Source: Phascolarctos cinereus
Taxonomy: Eukaryota; Chordata; Mammalia; Diprotodontia; Phascolarctidae
Assembly (NCBI RefSeq): GCF_002099425.1
Contig: NW_018344059.1
Span: forward strand, 5,592,001 to 5,656,000
Length of the DNA stretch: 64,000 nt
Direction: 5' to 3'
Positions 1 through 10,329 of this stretch are shown piece by piece. The notes beneath the pieces were generated by a model, which saw only the letters and a program-made list of their open reading frames with translations, was not told where the DNA came from and did not search any database. Position numbers and translations under genes: made by a program. How positions within the stretch are numbered: position 1 is the first letter of the stretch; each line of letters opens with the position of its first letter.

Positions 1-62
1 CTTACTAGCTGTGTGACCCTGGGCAAGTCACTTAACCCCATTGCCTAGCCAAAAGAAAAAGT
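1..62 (+). mobile_element. Marsupial tRNA-derived SINE (MON1/WSINE-like), 3' part
   Basis: Opens inside the SINE body (ctagctgtgtgaccctgggc, then cacttaacccc) and ends in an A-rich tail. The head lies before the window. Confidence 0.8.
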
Positions 63-205
63 AATTATAAGGCTCAAATTAAGTAAATGCCACAATAATA
101 GCACTTATTTCTCAGGGTTGTTGTGAGGATAAAGTGAAGTAATATTTGTAAAATGCTTTACAAACTCTAAAATCCTACATTAATAATAATAATCGTGATA
201 ATTTA
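63..205 (+). mobile_element. THER1/MIR-type CORE-SINE, 3' half
   Basis: Contains ctcagggttgttgtgaggat and tttgtaaaatgctttacaaa followed by (aat)n, the 3' half of the long MIR-type SINE. Its 5' half is missing or displaced by the preceding SINE. Confidence 0.7.
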
Positions 206-225
206 TATAGTATACACAAATACGC

Positions 226-482
226 ATATTAGTTCAGTTCAGTCATTTTTCAGTCGTGTCTGATTCTTTGTGGCCCCATTTGGGGTTTTCTTGGCAAAGA
301 TGCTGGAGTGGTTTGCCATTTCCTTCCCCAGCTCATTTTACGGGTGAAGAAAATGAGGCAGACAGGGTGAAGTGATCTGCCTAGAGTCACACAGCTAGTG
401 TCTGAGGTTGGATTTGAACTTTGGTCTAGTCTGATCTTCCTGACCCCAGGCCTGGTACTCTATCCACTGTGCCACCTAGCTG
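226..482 (-). mobile_element. MAR1-like SINE with RTE-type tail
   Basis: The minus-strand head is the tRNA-derived part (plus strand ends gccacctagctg). The far end reads tcagtcgtgtctgattcttt and gtggccccatttggggtttt, the tail shared with RTE/Bov-B LINEs. Nearly full length. Confidence 0.75.
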
Positions 483-648
483 ATACATGTGTGTGAGTGT
501 GACCACATGTGGGTGTGTGTATACATATTGTATGTATATACATACAGACACACATATATACATGCATGCATAAGTACACACATATGTACTGCGTATATGT
601 ATACATTTGTGTAAATCTGGAAAAGGAAATAGTAAGCCTATTAGATAG
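483..648. repeat. Degenerate TG/TA/CA simple repeat
   Basis: Alternating purine-pyrimidine sequence (gtgtgtgtatacatattgta and similar). Open frames over it on both strands are repeat artefacts. Confidence 0.8.
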
Positions 649-725
649 TAATGCTATCTTTGCCAAGAAAACCCCAAAAGTGGTCATAAAGAGTTGGATA
701 TGACTGAAAAACAACTAAACAACAA
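649..725 (+). mobile_element. RTE/MAR1-type tail fragment
   Basis: ctttgccaagaaaaccccaa and gagttggatatgactgaaaa are the reverse complement of the tail at 226-300, so this is a second, oppositely oriented tail fragment. Confidence 0.65.
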
Positions 726-764
726 TGTGTGTATGTGCATATATATCACTTTAGTGAGCATTTA

Positions 765-990
765 CATATAGCACATTAAGGTTTGAAAAGTGTTTTACAA
801 ATATTAGCTCGTTTGATCTTCACAACAACCTTAGGAGGTTAATACTATTATTACCCCCACTTTACAGATGAGAAACTGAGATTGAGTAGTTAAGTGACTT
901 GCCTAGGGTCACACACCTCATAAATGTCTAAGGCTGCATTTGAACTCAGGTCTTCCTGACTCCTGCTCTATCATCTGTGCCACCTAACCA
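765..990 (-). mobile_element. THER1/MIR-type CORE-SINE
   Basis: Plus strand reads tttacagatgagaaactgag, then gtgacttgcctagggtcaca and gaactcaggtcttcctgact: the reverse complement of the SINE body. Confidence 0.8.
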
Positions 991-1107
991 CCTCATAAAT
1001 GTAAACCTGTTATTTTCCCCTGAGTATTTCTCCTGAGTGATTCCCCAATCATTTCCATTCAATTCAACAAACATTAAAAGGCTACTATGTAATATTAGGG
1101 CTACCCT

Positions 1108-1556
1108 GGAGCATCTAGGTAGCTCAGTGGATAGGGCACCAAGCCTGGAGTCAGGAAGACCTAAAGTAAAATTTGACCCCAGACACTTACTAGCTGTGTG
1201 ACCCTGGGCAAGTCACTTAACCTCTGCTTGCCTCAGCTTATTCATACATGTGTAAAATGATGATAATAATAGCATTTACCTCCCAGGGTTACTGGGAGGA
1301 TCAAATGAGACATTTGTAAAACATTTATTTTTTTATGAGGCAAGTGGGGTTAAGAGACTTATTCAACATCACACAGCTAGTAAGTGTCAAGTGTCTAAGG
1401 TCACATTTGAACTCAGGTCCTCCTGACTCCAGGGCCAGTGCTTTATCCATGGCACCACCTAGCTGTCCCTTTGTAAAGCATCCAGAACAGTGCCTGGCAA
1501 AAAGGTAGGGGCTATGTAAATGTTAAATGTTATTATTATTATTAGAGAATTATGTA
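1108..1556 (+). mobile_element. THER1-type CORE-SINE interrupted by another SINE
   Basis: Head (catctaggtagctcagtgga) and body at 1108-1322, with 3' end at 1474-1556 (cagtgcctggcaaaaaggta, then (att)n). The gap is filled by the SINE at 1323-1473. Confidence 0.8.
1323..1473 (-). mobile_element. MON1-like SINE inserted in a THER1 copy
   Basis: Reverse-oriented SINE ending gcaccacctagctgtccc. The flanks carry near-identical tttgtaaaacat and tttgtaaagcat, a likely target-site duplication. Confidence 0.8.
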
Positions 1557-1690
1557 AGGCACTGGGGGCAGTGGATACTCAAGAATGAAATAAGACAGTC
1601 CTTGGGGTTCAGTAGTTTACAATCCAGTGGGGTAGGGCGAGAAGTACACAAACCATAGCATAGTGTAATCTAGTCAATGCAGAGGAGAGG
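1556..1690 (-). mobile_element. Diverged L2-related tail fragment
   Basis: Resembles the pattern 'cagtccttgggg...tttacaatcc' seen again near 12.6, 22.3 and 33.3 kb. Divergence is high. Confidence 0.35.
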
Positions 1691-1775
1691 TACCCACCGA
1701 CAGGAGAGATCTGAGGATGGAGATCTTTCCTTTCTCAGACACTCCAGTGTGGTTCTTTTTGTAGGTCAACTGGGT

Positions 1776-1945
1776 TGGAACCAGAGAATGTTAGATCTTG
1801 AAGGAATCTTAGAGATCCCCTAGTCCAACCCTCTCATCTTCCACTAGAGAGAACTGAAGACCAGAGACCTCTCCAAGGTCACACAACACAACACATTTAG
1901 TGGAGAAGTCAGGACCAGAGACCAGAGCTCCAACAGAACAACTCT
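1776..1945 (-). mobile_element. MIR3-type CORE-SINE
   Basis: gaatgttagatcttgaagga, then cctagtccaaccctctcatc and ccaaggtcacacaac are the reverse of the SINE variant that ends 'cttccagctctaa'. Confidence 0.7.
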
Positions 1946-2234
1946 ATCCCTGGGACCCAGGTCTTTTTTTTCTTCTGCCTCCCTGGATAGATGGTTCAAT
2001 ATTTATCTCAGTGACCAACTCAATACCAGCATTGCTTCTGGAAAGATGGGTTAACTGACTCCCATAGCTTCATTCTCTTTCTTCCCAAACCTCAACACCC
2101 TTTCCCATTCACCAGTCCCAAATCCTAAATCTCTGATTTTATATGTTGTCTCCTCCTACTAAAATAAAAGGTTCTTAACATAAATAATTTTTTATTCATA
2201 TTCATTTTATTTTTTTCAAATTTATTTTTATTCA

Positions 2235-2325
2235 AATTATTCCTATTCAATCAACAAGCATTTATTAAGTCACTACTGTATGCAAGGCTCTGTGCTAGGT
2301 TCTGGGGATACAGATCCAAAAATCT
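2235..2325 (-). mobile_element. L2 LINE 3' end
   Basis: tcaacaagcatttattaagt followed by ctgtgctaggttctggggat is the reverse complement of the L2 3' terminus. Confidence 0.6.
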
Positions 2326-2329
2326 AAGT

Positions 2330-3770
2330 CTCTGACCCATAGGAAGTTACTCTCTTCACTCCCGTCTGTTCATAGTGGACCCTCTACCAGTCACATGGAT
2401 TAACTGATACTGGATGCTGGGAGACAAGGGAGGGTGGGAACAGCTCCCTCTTTCCCATGATGCTCCATGGCCATCCAGTAGGGAAAAACAACTCCTGCCC
2501 TTGCTGCAACCTCGGAATGCACGAGGTACAGTTCAGATTTTGGACAAAGGTCTGAGTGGGTCTTATTTTATCCAAATGACTGCTTTGCCTGTGGCTCTGA
2601 GAGCTGGCTCAAGGTTCTTGTGACAAGCTCAGGCCTATGACATCCCCCCCTTTCTCTCCCTCAGGCCCAGCTCCCCGCTCCCCGATCCCTGCTCCCCGCC
2701 TCTCCATGCATCTCTCCCACCCCCTACCCAGCGGGAAAGTAGGAACAGCTCTTCAAAGCCAACAGCCTCTGAAATGAGGCCGCGTGAGATGGCGGCCACA
2801 GCAGGAGGAAAGCACCAGGCTCCCCCAGCCTCCCTCCTGTGTTGCAGTCAAGGCTGGATGGAGCCAGGCAGAGCCCAGCCAATCATTTCCTCTAGACCAA
2901 GCTGGTTAACCCCACCCTGCAGAGTCTGAGGGGAAGAAGAGAACACCGGGGAAGAAGAGCACAGGGTGATGGGGGGGGGAGAGGACCAGTTTTGGGGAAG
3001 ACAGACAAGAGCTATTAAGCAAATTTGCATGTGGTATTTTTGAGTGAGCAGCTCAGGCACTCTTGGCCTAACTCCTCCCTTCCTGTCCCAACCTGGCTGT
3101 TTAGCCAGAGCTGTTAGGTGGAGGCGGGGTCCTGTTCTATCTCCAGGGACTCACACTGGAACCAGACCAGTTTCCAGGGGGATTCACAGCATCCTGGGAT
3201 GTCAGAGTGTAGAAATCATCCAGTTCAGGCCCCTTGGTCTTCAGTGAGCCTGTCCATATTGTCTACTGAATATGAAGGAAATAAATTCCAGAGTTTTCCA
3301 TGCATATTCACCTAAGAAGTAAAATTCTTAGATATTGTTTGCCTTTTCAAAAGGTGAGAGTGGGGTTGGAAAGACAGAAAGAATTTGGAGTTCAAATTTT
3401 TTAAAAGAATGTTTAAAAATTTTAGATGTAATCAGGAAATATTTGATGAAATCAGTAAGAATATTGAGAAATAAAATTCAATAAATTAATTAACTATATA
3501 AAGAAAACTTTATTCAGTACATAAAAATATTTTTCCACCCTTACCATTCCTTTTGGAATATTTCAATAGCATAATGCAGTTATTTACCAAATAGTCCCTG
3601 TACTCTTGCCAAGCTTCTTATACCCCCTGTGGATATGCATACCCCACATTGGAAACCTTTGTTCTAGCCCAATCCCCTTGTTTTACAGCTAAGGCCCAAG
3701 GATGCTGAATTCTCCTGTGACGGAAAGCAGTCCTGAATATTAACTCTTTCAAACACCCCATCCCTGGGGA
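2330..3770. other. Mostly unique intergenic sequence
   Basis: No gene recognised. It includes a GC-rich stretch with a YY1-like site (GAGATGGCGGCC, 2786-2797), and an AT-rich block at 3240-3660 with transposon-like but unassignable texture. Confidence 0.5.
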
Positions 3771-3779
3771 AGGAAAGAA

Positions 3780-4060
3780 GGAAACAAGCATCTATTAAGC
3801 ATCTACTAGTACTATGTGCCAGGCACTGTTGCCATACGCTATGTAAATAATTATCTCATTTGATCTTCATCAAAATCCTGGGAAGCAAATGCAGTTATTA
3901 TCTCAACTTTACAGATGAGGAAACTGAGGCTAACAGAGGCTAAATGTCTTTCCCAGGGGTGACTTGCCCAGAGTTACACAGCTAGTGAGTAAGTGAAGCT
4001 AGATTTGAGCTCAGGTTTTCCTGGCTCCATATCTCTCTCCGCTGCAATACCCATCTGCCT
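3780..4060 (-). mobile_element. THER1/MIR-type CORE-SINE with L2-like end
   Basis: catctattaagcatctacta, then ctttacagatgaggaaactg and gtgacttgcccagagttaca in reverse orientation. Nearly complete. Confidence 0.75.
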
Positions 4061-4344
4061 CAGGAGCCCCTGGCCATGGCTGTTAGGAAGGCTGTAAGGA
4101 AAGAATCACATGGGTCAGTGTGTAGTTAAACCATGAAGACCTGTCTGCCCCACCCACCCAGGGTTAGGAAGATGCCTAAATTGGTTGTCTTGCCTGTCTA
4201 CACCCTTTCTCTAGAGAACACTCCCTTCTCAACCAGATAGAATGTTTACTATGGTTGATGCACGAGAAGAGAATTCCCAGTCTCTGCTCAGAAAATTCTT
4301 CCTAAGGCTTACCCTCCATCATCCCTAAGAGTCAGAGCAGAGTA

Positions 4345-4760
4345 AGCAAAGATGTGTGTGATGAATACAGAGAAACATGAAAAGATCTATATGAACTGAT
4401 GCAGACTGAAGTAAGCAGAGACAAGAAAACCATACAGCAACTATAGCAGTGAAAATGGAAAGAACAATGAACGACCCATCAAAAAATCTAAAGTAAATGT
4501 AACAAAATTATAAAGATCAAAGAGGACTGGAATGAAGAGATAGAAGACACCCCCAACCTACCCCTTCTTCCTACAGATGAGAGGTCCACAGGTGTTACAC
4601 ACTGCATGTTTTTGGACTTTTTCAATGGAGCTATCAGTTGTGCTGACCTTTTTTTTTTCCTCTCTGAAAAGTCATATGTATGGTTCTGGAGGAGGAGGAA
4701 TGATATTTAGGATAACTGTGCTGATGGAAACAGAAAATATCAATAATTTTTTTTTAGTCA
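4345..4760 (+). mobile_element. LINE-1-like 3' end, diverged
   Basis: atatgaactgatgcagactg followed by agtaagcagagacaagaaaa, a pyrimidine-rich block, and a terminal aaaatatcaataa matches the texture of 3' ends of marsupial L1 elements as I remember them. Family naming is uncertain. Confidence 0.5.
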
Positions 4761-5514
4761 GAGCAGAGCACAAAATGGACAATGGCCAGCCACCCAGGCT
4801 ATGAGGCAGGTGTGTTGGGATGATACTCCAGAGATTGTCCTGAGTAGGGACTCAGAGTAGCATACCCCTCAAATGCCCAGAAAAGATAATAGAGTTTGAT
4901 TGATTGCCAGCTCCCATCTCCTAACTGCTTTTTCTTTCTAGAAACCATACATTTCCCCCTTCCCAGCCTCTTCTTAGAAGCTAAGAAATCCCTTGGGTGA
5001 GGAGTGAGACCCTCTTCTGTCTTCACCATCATATCTAAGATTTGTGGAGCTCAGAGTGTTGCTTCTTGGGATTTTCACATAATATCCCCATTCCTCTGCT
5101 GAGGCTACCTCCCCCCAGTCCACACACACACAAAATCACCAGTCAGTCTAGATCCTGAGGCTGAATCTAGAAGCCCAGAATCTAGAGGGGATGGGGGGGG
5201 TGATTCACTGAGGCCATATTGCCTTCAAGTCTACAAAATTCTCACTGCCTCAATCTTAACTCCAATAAACTTCAGAAAGTGTTCCTTAAGCACTTACTAA
5301 GAACAGATCACAATGCTCAGCATTGGGACAGATACTAGGGCCTGACACGTCCATGTGTACAGACACATGGAATGTACAGGAGACAGAAGATGGCAGGCTA
5401 GGAAAAAACCACAAGCAAGCAGGACAGCTTTGAAAGTTACATATTAAATGTATTATAAATTTTAAAAGAAAAGTAAGCTGTACACGATGAAGATCCACAG
5501 TTTCTTCATTTTTG
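4761..5514. other. No gene seen
   Basis: Unique sequence with a weak L2-like tail around 5281-5345 (reverse orientation). Short open frames only. Confidence 0.5.
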
Positions 5515-5780
5515 TTCTATGTATATGAACATAACTATGTTCATATGAACATAGTTATGTCTATGTATATGAAAATACATATGTATGTATGCATATGAAA
5601 TAACTATGTATATAGTATATGAAAATAACCATGTATATGAAAATAATGTTTGTTAAGTTTTGAATAAATGGATGGATGAATGAATAAAAATATATATATA
5701 AGACACTATCCTTGCCCCCATGAAGCTCAAAATGTAGGATGGGGATGGTACATACACACAACACACACACACACACACAT
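5515..5780. repeat. AT-rich imperfect repeats, 32-bp palindrome, (AC)n
   Basis: Repeated atgtatatgaa-type units, a perfect 32-bp palindrome at 5529-5560, (atgaatga)-like and (at)n blocks, and (ac)n at about 5755-5780. Confidence 0.8.
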
Positions 5781-5904
5781 ACAAATATAATGATATGATT
5801 GTGTTAAGCACTTGAATTCAGTGGCCATCTTGAAGGGAGAGAAGGAGATGTATTCTGGAAAGATTGTGGAGATAGGATTGACAAGACTTAACAAATGATT
5901 GGAT

Positions 5905-6440
5905 ATAATCATAGCTATTTTTTATGTAGCACTCTAAAGTCTACAAAGTGCTTATATGTCCCCTCATTTAAATTTCACAATAAGCCTTCAAGGTAGGTAC
6001 AATTATTAGCCTCAGTGGTGTGTTGATAAATGGTTTAACAATCAGCTCTCTGGGAAAATGTTCCATGTACAAAAACTTTTAAGTTTAATTCATATTATTA
6101 ACAAAAAAATGTTAATGCAAATTAAACTTACTTTCTTAAGTCCAGGCAATCAACAAAACAATAAGTCAAGCCCTGATTTCTAGCATTTGCTGGTTTCCAA
6201 GGTATGAATGCTCACACTGAAAATTTCACCGTCTTTGAGCTGGCTCCAGCACACTCCTGATTATTCTCCATTTTACAGATGAGGAAACTGAGGCACAGGA
6301 TGGTTCAGTGACTTGAGCAGGGTCTCACAGCGAATAAATTTCCAAGTCAAGATCTGAACTCAAGCCTTCCTCATTCCAAGTCCAACATTCTATCTGCTAT
6401 ACTACCTAGATGCCTCCAATAATTGCTATGTGACCTTGGG
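5905..6440 (-). mobile_element. THER1-type CORE-SINE split by a DNA transposon
   Basis: One part (5905-6012) holds tctacaaagtgcttatatgt. The other (6260-6440) holds ttttacagatgaggaaactg and the reverse of the SINE body. The break falls inside the SINE's aattattatcctcattttac segment. Confidence 0.7.
6013..6259. mobile_element. hAT-like non-autonomous DNA transposon (MITE), 247 bp
   Basis: Ends are inverted: left CAGTGGTGTGTTG, right end reverse complement CAGGAGTGTGCTG (10 of 13 match). The 8-bp flanks are attagcct and attattct (6 of 8), fitting a hAT-type duplication. Internal foldback arms at 6080-6090/6120-6130 and 6097-6103/6110-6116 pair perfectly. No transposase coding. Confidence 0.65.
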
Positions 6441-7700
6441 CATTTCACCTCTCTCAGTCTCAGTCTCCCAAGGACATAGGATTGGAGATAGTGAGAGACT
6501 TGAGGGTGACTCAGAGGCTGTGAACCTGGGCAACTATGAGGATAGTGGTTTACTCAACAGAAATAGACTAAATTTGGAGGATGGATGGATTTAAGGTACA
6601 AGCCCATACAGACCTGCCCTCCAGACAGGGAAGTGATAGCATTTACATCTGAGCCTTAAAGAGCACTCTTGGAGAAGGTTTGCTTATTCCCAAACAACCC
6701 TGTATCTCTAGATCTGCCAGGGAAATGTGCCACTCTTGTTTTATTGCTACCATGGTTTTCCTTCTTAAGCTAGGAGGGGTATTTCTTCAAACGCATACCC
6801 GTTCTGGAGGAAGTAGAGAGAATACTAAGTCCTCAGGATTTCAGAAGTACATTGTCTCTCTCCCTGTCTCTAGGGCAGTGGTACCTCATGAAGCCCAGAC
6901 ACTCTCCCCGATACCTCTACTGTAAATATGTGCTGTTGTGACAAGAAGGCCTCTTTCTACCTGTTTCCTAACACTGGGACCTAGAGATTTGGAGGTGGGT
7001 GGATTCCGAGAGGGGACAACAGCCTTGGGGCTCAGGAAGAGCAGATGGGTGACTGCAAAAAGGGACTAGAGAAAGATGTGAGTCCTAAGCAGCCAAACAA
7101 AGGATGACCCCAGGCAGGGCCAGGCCACCCCCCCTTCTTACTGCTCCCCCCTCCCCTGCTGTCTGCGGCAGGCGGCTTGGCAAGGACTACGAGGCAAGCC
7201 TGAGTTCCTGCAGAGCGTGCTTAATGCAGAGCCGGTGACATTTCTGCCGTCAGAAGCAAAACAGGAATCCGGCCATTTTGATTGAGGGCGACCAGATCAC
7301 GTTGGCAATTTAATCAGATTAGAGTGTTAGGGTTTTGGCCAAGAAATGGGTTCCTACAGTCTCCCAGCTCTGTCTGATTTTCCATCCTTCCCTCTGGGAA
7401 GAATCAGGGCCTTGAGCTCCTCACCTGGAGCCCCTTTCTGATGCCCAAGGACCCCAACATTGCCTGTAGTCCTCTGACCAAATGGTCCAAGGGACAGCTG
7501 AATATGAGGTTTTATATCATCTAAAGTTGGACTGGGGGGGGTGGAAAAGAGATCATCTGTATGAGCACTTTGGCTCTTGAGTCACAAAAAACCCCAAGCT
7601 CTCCCCCACCCCCACCAAGGGCCAATTAATTTCCTGGAGTAGAAATTTGAATCCTTCCCCACCTGTCTAATTCTGGCCACACAAGTCACTGGTAAGACAA
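6441..7700. other. Unique intergenic sequence with a conserved-looking block
   Basis: No gene recognised. A short MIR-like piece lies near 6420-6500. The block at about 7190-7340 is CpG-bearing, repeat-free and motif-rich, and is treated as a candidate regulatory element. Confidence 0.5.
7190..7340. promoter_or_regulatory. Candidate conserved non-coding element
   Basis: Repeat-free stretch with ggccattttgattg (YY1-like CCATTTT), cgttggcaatttaatcag and scattered CpGs in an otherwise CpG-poor region. The call rests on composition only. Confidence 0.3.
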
Positions 7701-7714
7701 AGCTCATTCTAGAT

Positions 7715-7894
7715 CAAGGATTTTTCACTTGGGTTCCACGAATTTAATATTTTGATAAGCTGTATTTCAGTAGAATTTATTTCCTTTGCAATCCTACATA
7801 TTTTATTTTATGTATTTAAAAGCATTATTCTAAAAAGGGGTCCATAGTTTCCCCAGAAGGGTACATCACACACAAAAAAGGTTAAGAACCCTTG
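7715..7894. mobile_element. hAT-like MITE, copy A
   Basis: Left end CAAGGATTTTTCAC, right end GGTTAAGAACCCTTG (inverted). The 8-bp flanks ttctagat and ttctagac match at 7 of 8. The internal ttttatgtatttaaaagcat is shared with the copies at 25.7 kb and, reversed, 35.8 kb. Confidence 0.7.
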
Positions 7895-7911
7895 TTCTAG
7901 ACAAGGAATTG

Positions 7912-8195
7912 TAGATTAATAGAGCTAGAAGAGACCTTAGAGATGCAGGAGGAGGTAACAGAAAGAATCCGGGATTTGGACTCAAAGGACCCCAGCTTCA
8001 AATCAAGTTCTGTTACTTAGCTGTATGATTTGGGGCAAAACCTAACTGAACCTTAGTTTCCCCAGCTGAAGAATAAGAAAATTGGACTAGATGTTCTTTG
8101 TGGAAGTCCCTTCCAGCTCTAAATCCCATTTTTCACAGGAGGAAACTGAAACTGAGAAAAAGACTTGTCCAAGATCTCACAGCTTTAGAGGCTGG
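7912..8195 (-). mobile_element. MIR3-type SINE interrupted by a plus-strand MIR-type SINE
   Basis: Outer reverse SINE: agctagaagagaccttagag, then resuming acaggaggaaactgaaactg. The insert at about 7947-8128 is plus-strand and ends gtcccttccagctctaaatc. Confidence 0.65.
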
Positions 8196-8299
8196 AAGCA
8201 CACACACATAACCCATACCACTAAAGACAACGGGAGCAGGAGAACTAGCATGTGAAATAACTTGGATTCTAATGGTTAGAAATTACCCTTTACACCTGA

Positions 8300-8490
8300 C
8301 CCCCAAGTACAGAGAAGAAAAATAAATGTTGGAAGCGGATGGGGCGCTACTATTCCTGCTGTTGTTGATGCTGCTGCTGCTGTTTCCAAGTCACCAGCAC
8401 CATTTAGCAATTAGAGGGTTAAGTTTCCTCCCCGTACTTGCTGCATTAACTGGAAAGGAATGAAGTGTCAACTATGTTCTCACCACAGCG
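8300..8490. promoter_or_regulatory. Candidate conserved non-coding block with short (CTG)n
   Basis: Repeat-free apart from (ctg)5 near 8375-8390. Contains tttagcaattagagggttaa and tgctgcattaactgg, AT-core motifs next to the CpG-rich block. Confidence 0.25.
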
Positions 8491-8559
8491 GGCTGTTGGA
8501 TAGCAACCCCCCCCCTCCTTCAACCAACCCACCCCTCCTCCCCTCCCACTCCCCCCTCT

Positions 8560-9430
8560 GAGCGCGGAACGCACACCTCCCACTGCTTCGCCCAAATTAT
8601 TCCCGATCCTCCAGGGACTCAGGATGCCAGACGAAATCGGCAGCCTGGCTCTGATTCATTGCAGAAGGATGCGGATGTAATATTCCCTCCTTCCCCAGGC
8701 TTCCTCGGCCAGGTCTTCGCCCCTGAGCGACCACTGGCCTGGGTCTATCAGGGAATGGGGTTCTAAAGAGTCTGAGGAAGCGTCTGTGCGTGGCCTGGAG
8801 AGGGGCGGGGGGCGGGGGGAGAAGGGTGGAAGCAGTCCCCTTCCCTCCCTAGGTTACCAACACCTCCCCGCGCTGTACACCACCCCCCCACCCCCAGTTC
8901 TTGGGCTCTGCGGAAGGCAGGCCTGGGCGCGCTAATTAGCTTCCTATTTCGCAGTAAATAGGTCTGATTGGCGGTAATTTCCTGGCTGAGCCGCCGGGCC
9001 GGGGATCGTTTGTCTCCGGCGCTTGTGAGCGCCGGGAAGGTGGGAAGGGAACCTGGATCAAAGGCAGCTTTCCTTTCCCCCCACTAGGCTAAGCAGGCCT
9101 GAAAACGGGTTTGAAATGCCTTCTACTCCCCCCCTTTTTATTTATAGTGCATCGTCTCCATGGCAACCGCGGAGGAGGTCACGGTAGCTAGGGCCCCGCG
9201 CGTCACCCCGCGCTGCTTGCCAACGGCCTCCGGGATTATGGTCTCGAAGACGCTCCCGCCCCTAGTGAGGGGGTGGGTGGGGGCAAGAGGAGCCCTAGAC
9301 CTGAAGGGTCGCGAACGGGCTGGACCTATAGTGGGTCGCCTTCATCCCTGGAGGAGCTCTGGGAATCTAGCTAAGGCATCGTGCAAGGAAGATGATGCCC
9401 TCTGGTCTTTGCAGAGAGCTTGGTGAAGGC
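8560..9430. promoter_or_regulatory. CpG-rich block, candidate CpG-island promoter or regulatory island
   Basis: CpGs are dense here compared with most of the window (for example gagcgcggaacgcac, gggcgcgctaattagc, gagccgccgggccgggg, ccccgcgcgtcaccccgcgc). It includes GC boxes near 8800-8815, a CTAATTAG palindrome near 8934-8941, a reverse CCAAT (gattggcgg), and an RFX X-box-like site at 9154-9167 just after tttttatttatag. No first exon or coding start could be proven. PSD2, the expected downstream neighbour from human synteny, is one candidate owner, but no PSD2 coding sequence is visible. Confidence 0.5.
9154..9167. promoter_or_regulatory. RFX X-box-like motif
   Basis: GTCTCCATGGCAAC fits the RFX-family X-box (GTNNCCATGGCAAC) at every specified base, and it sits in the CpG-rich block. 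Confidence 0.5.
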
Positions 9431-9599
9431 GATAGGGCAAGACGTGAGGCCCGTGGGAATCAAAAAACCCAGTGGTTAATCCAGGCATACATAGTACAGA
9501 CTGAAATGAGCAAATTTGGAAAGCCCAGGTCCCAGGACTGAAAACTGGATTCTCTGTTATCCAGGCTCCCTAGTGGTTTTATAGCATAAAGTCTCTAGA

Positions 9600-9733
9600 C
9601 AGCATTACCACTTCCACATAGTACAGAGAGAAAAACTGAGGTCCGGAAAAATGAAGTGATTTGCCCAAGGTCGCACAGTTTGATCAGCGGCAAAGGCTAG
9701 ACTACAGCCAAAATTTCTCGACTCCCAGGCCAT
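9600..9733 (-). mobile_element. MIR-type CORE-SINE
   Basis: aaaaactgaggtccggaaaa, then gtgatttgcccaaggtcgca, reverse orientation. Confidence 0.65.
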
Positions 9734-10017
9734 AGATATTTCCTCTTTATGGGTTCTCTATATTTTAATGATGGCCCCAGTCCCCTCCCTGCCCCCTTTC
9801 CTCCCAAAGGCCGAAGGGCTGTACTGTTCTTGGCTCAGATCCCAACTCCCCCACCCCCACCCCTGCTCTGAACAATCTGAACCCTGAAAAAACGGGGAAC
9901 TCCCTGCAATGCAGGCGTAGGACTACTGTAGGCTGGTGGGTTGGCAACCAGTGGCTGGAAGGGGCCACTGGGGAATATATTTATATGCACAGGTTGGTAG
10001 TATCTGTACATAGGATA

Positions 10018-10188
10018 TAGGCAGTGTATTGTAGCAGAAGAAACACTGGGTTTGGAATGAAGAACTGGTTTCAAACCCTAATTCTGATAACCCTGGTGAG
10101 CCTGGGCAGGTCACTTCCCCTTTCGAGGCTGTAATTGGGAAATTGCATCTGCTTTCCAAGGTTTCTTCCAGCCCTAAATTCTATATGC
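10018..10188 (+). mobile_element. MIR-type CORE-SINE, marsupial variant
   Basis: tagcagaagaaacactgggt, then gcctgggcaggtcacttccc and ttcttccagccctaaattct mark a near full-length copy. Confidence 0.65.
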
Positions 10189-10329
10189 TTATATCCTTAT
10201 GCTTAAGAAGTGCGTGAATATTCTTGAACAAACAAGGTATAATCATGTGTGTACAGGAGTGGTTCTGAGCCAGTGCACGCTTGGGATGCGTATAGATGCC
10301 CTCTAGTTTCCGCATGTACCCCATAAGCC

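Noticed and set aside
8560-9430. Naming the CpG-rich block as the PSD2 promoter
   Set aside because: Human gene order makes it possible, but no PSD2 coding sequence lies in the window and the human spacing from CXXC5 is, from memory, about three times larger.
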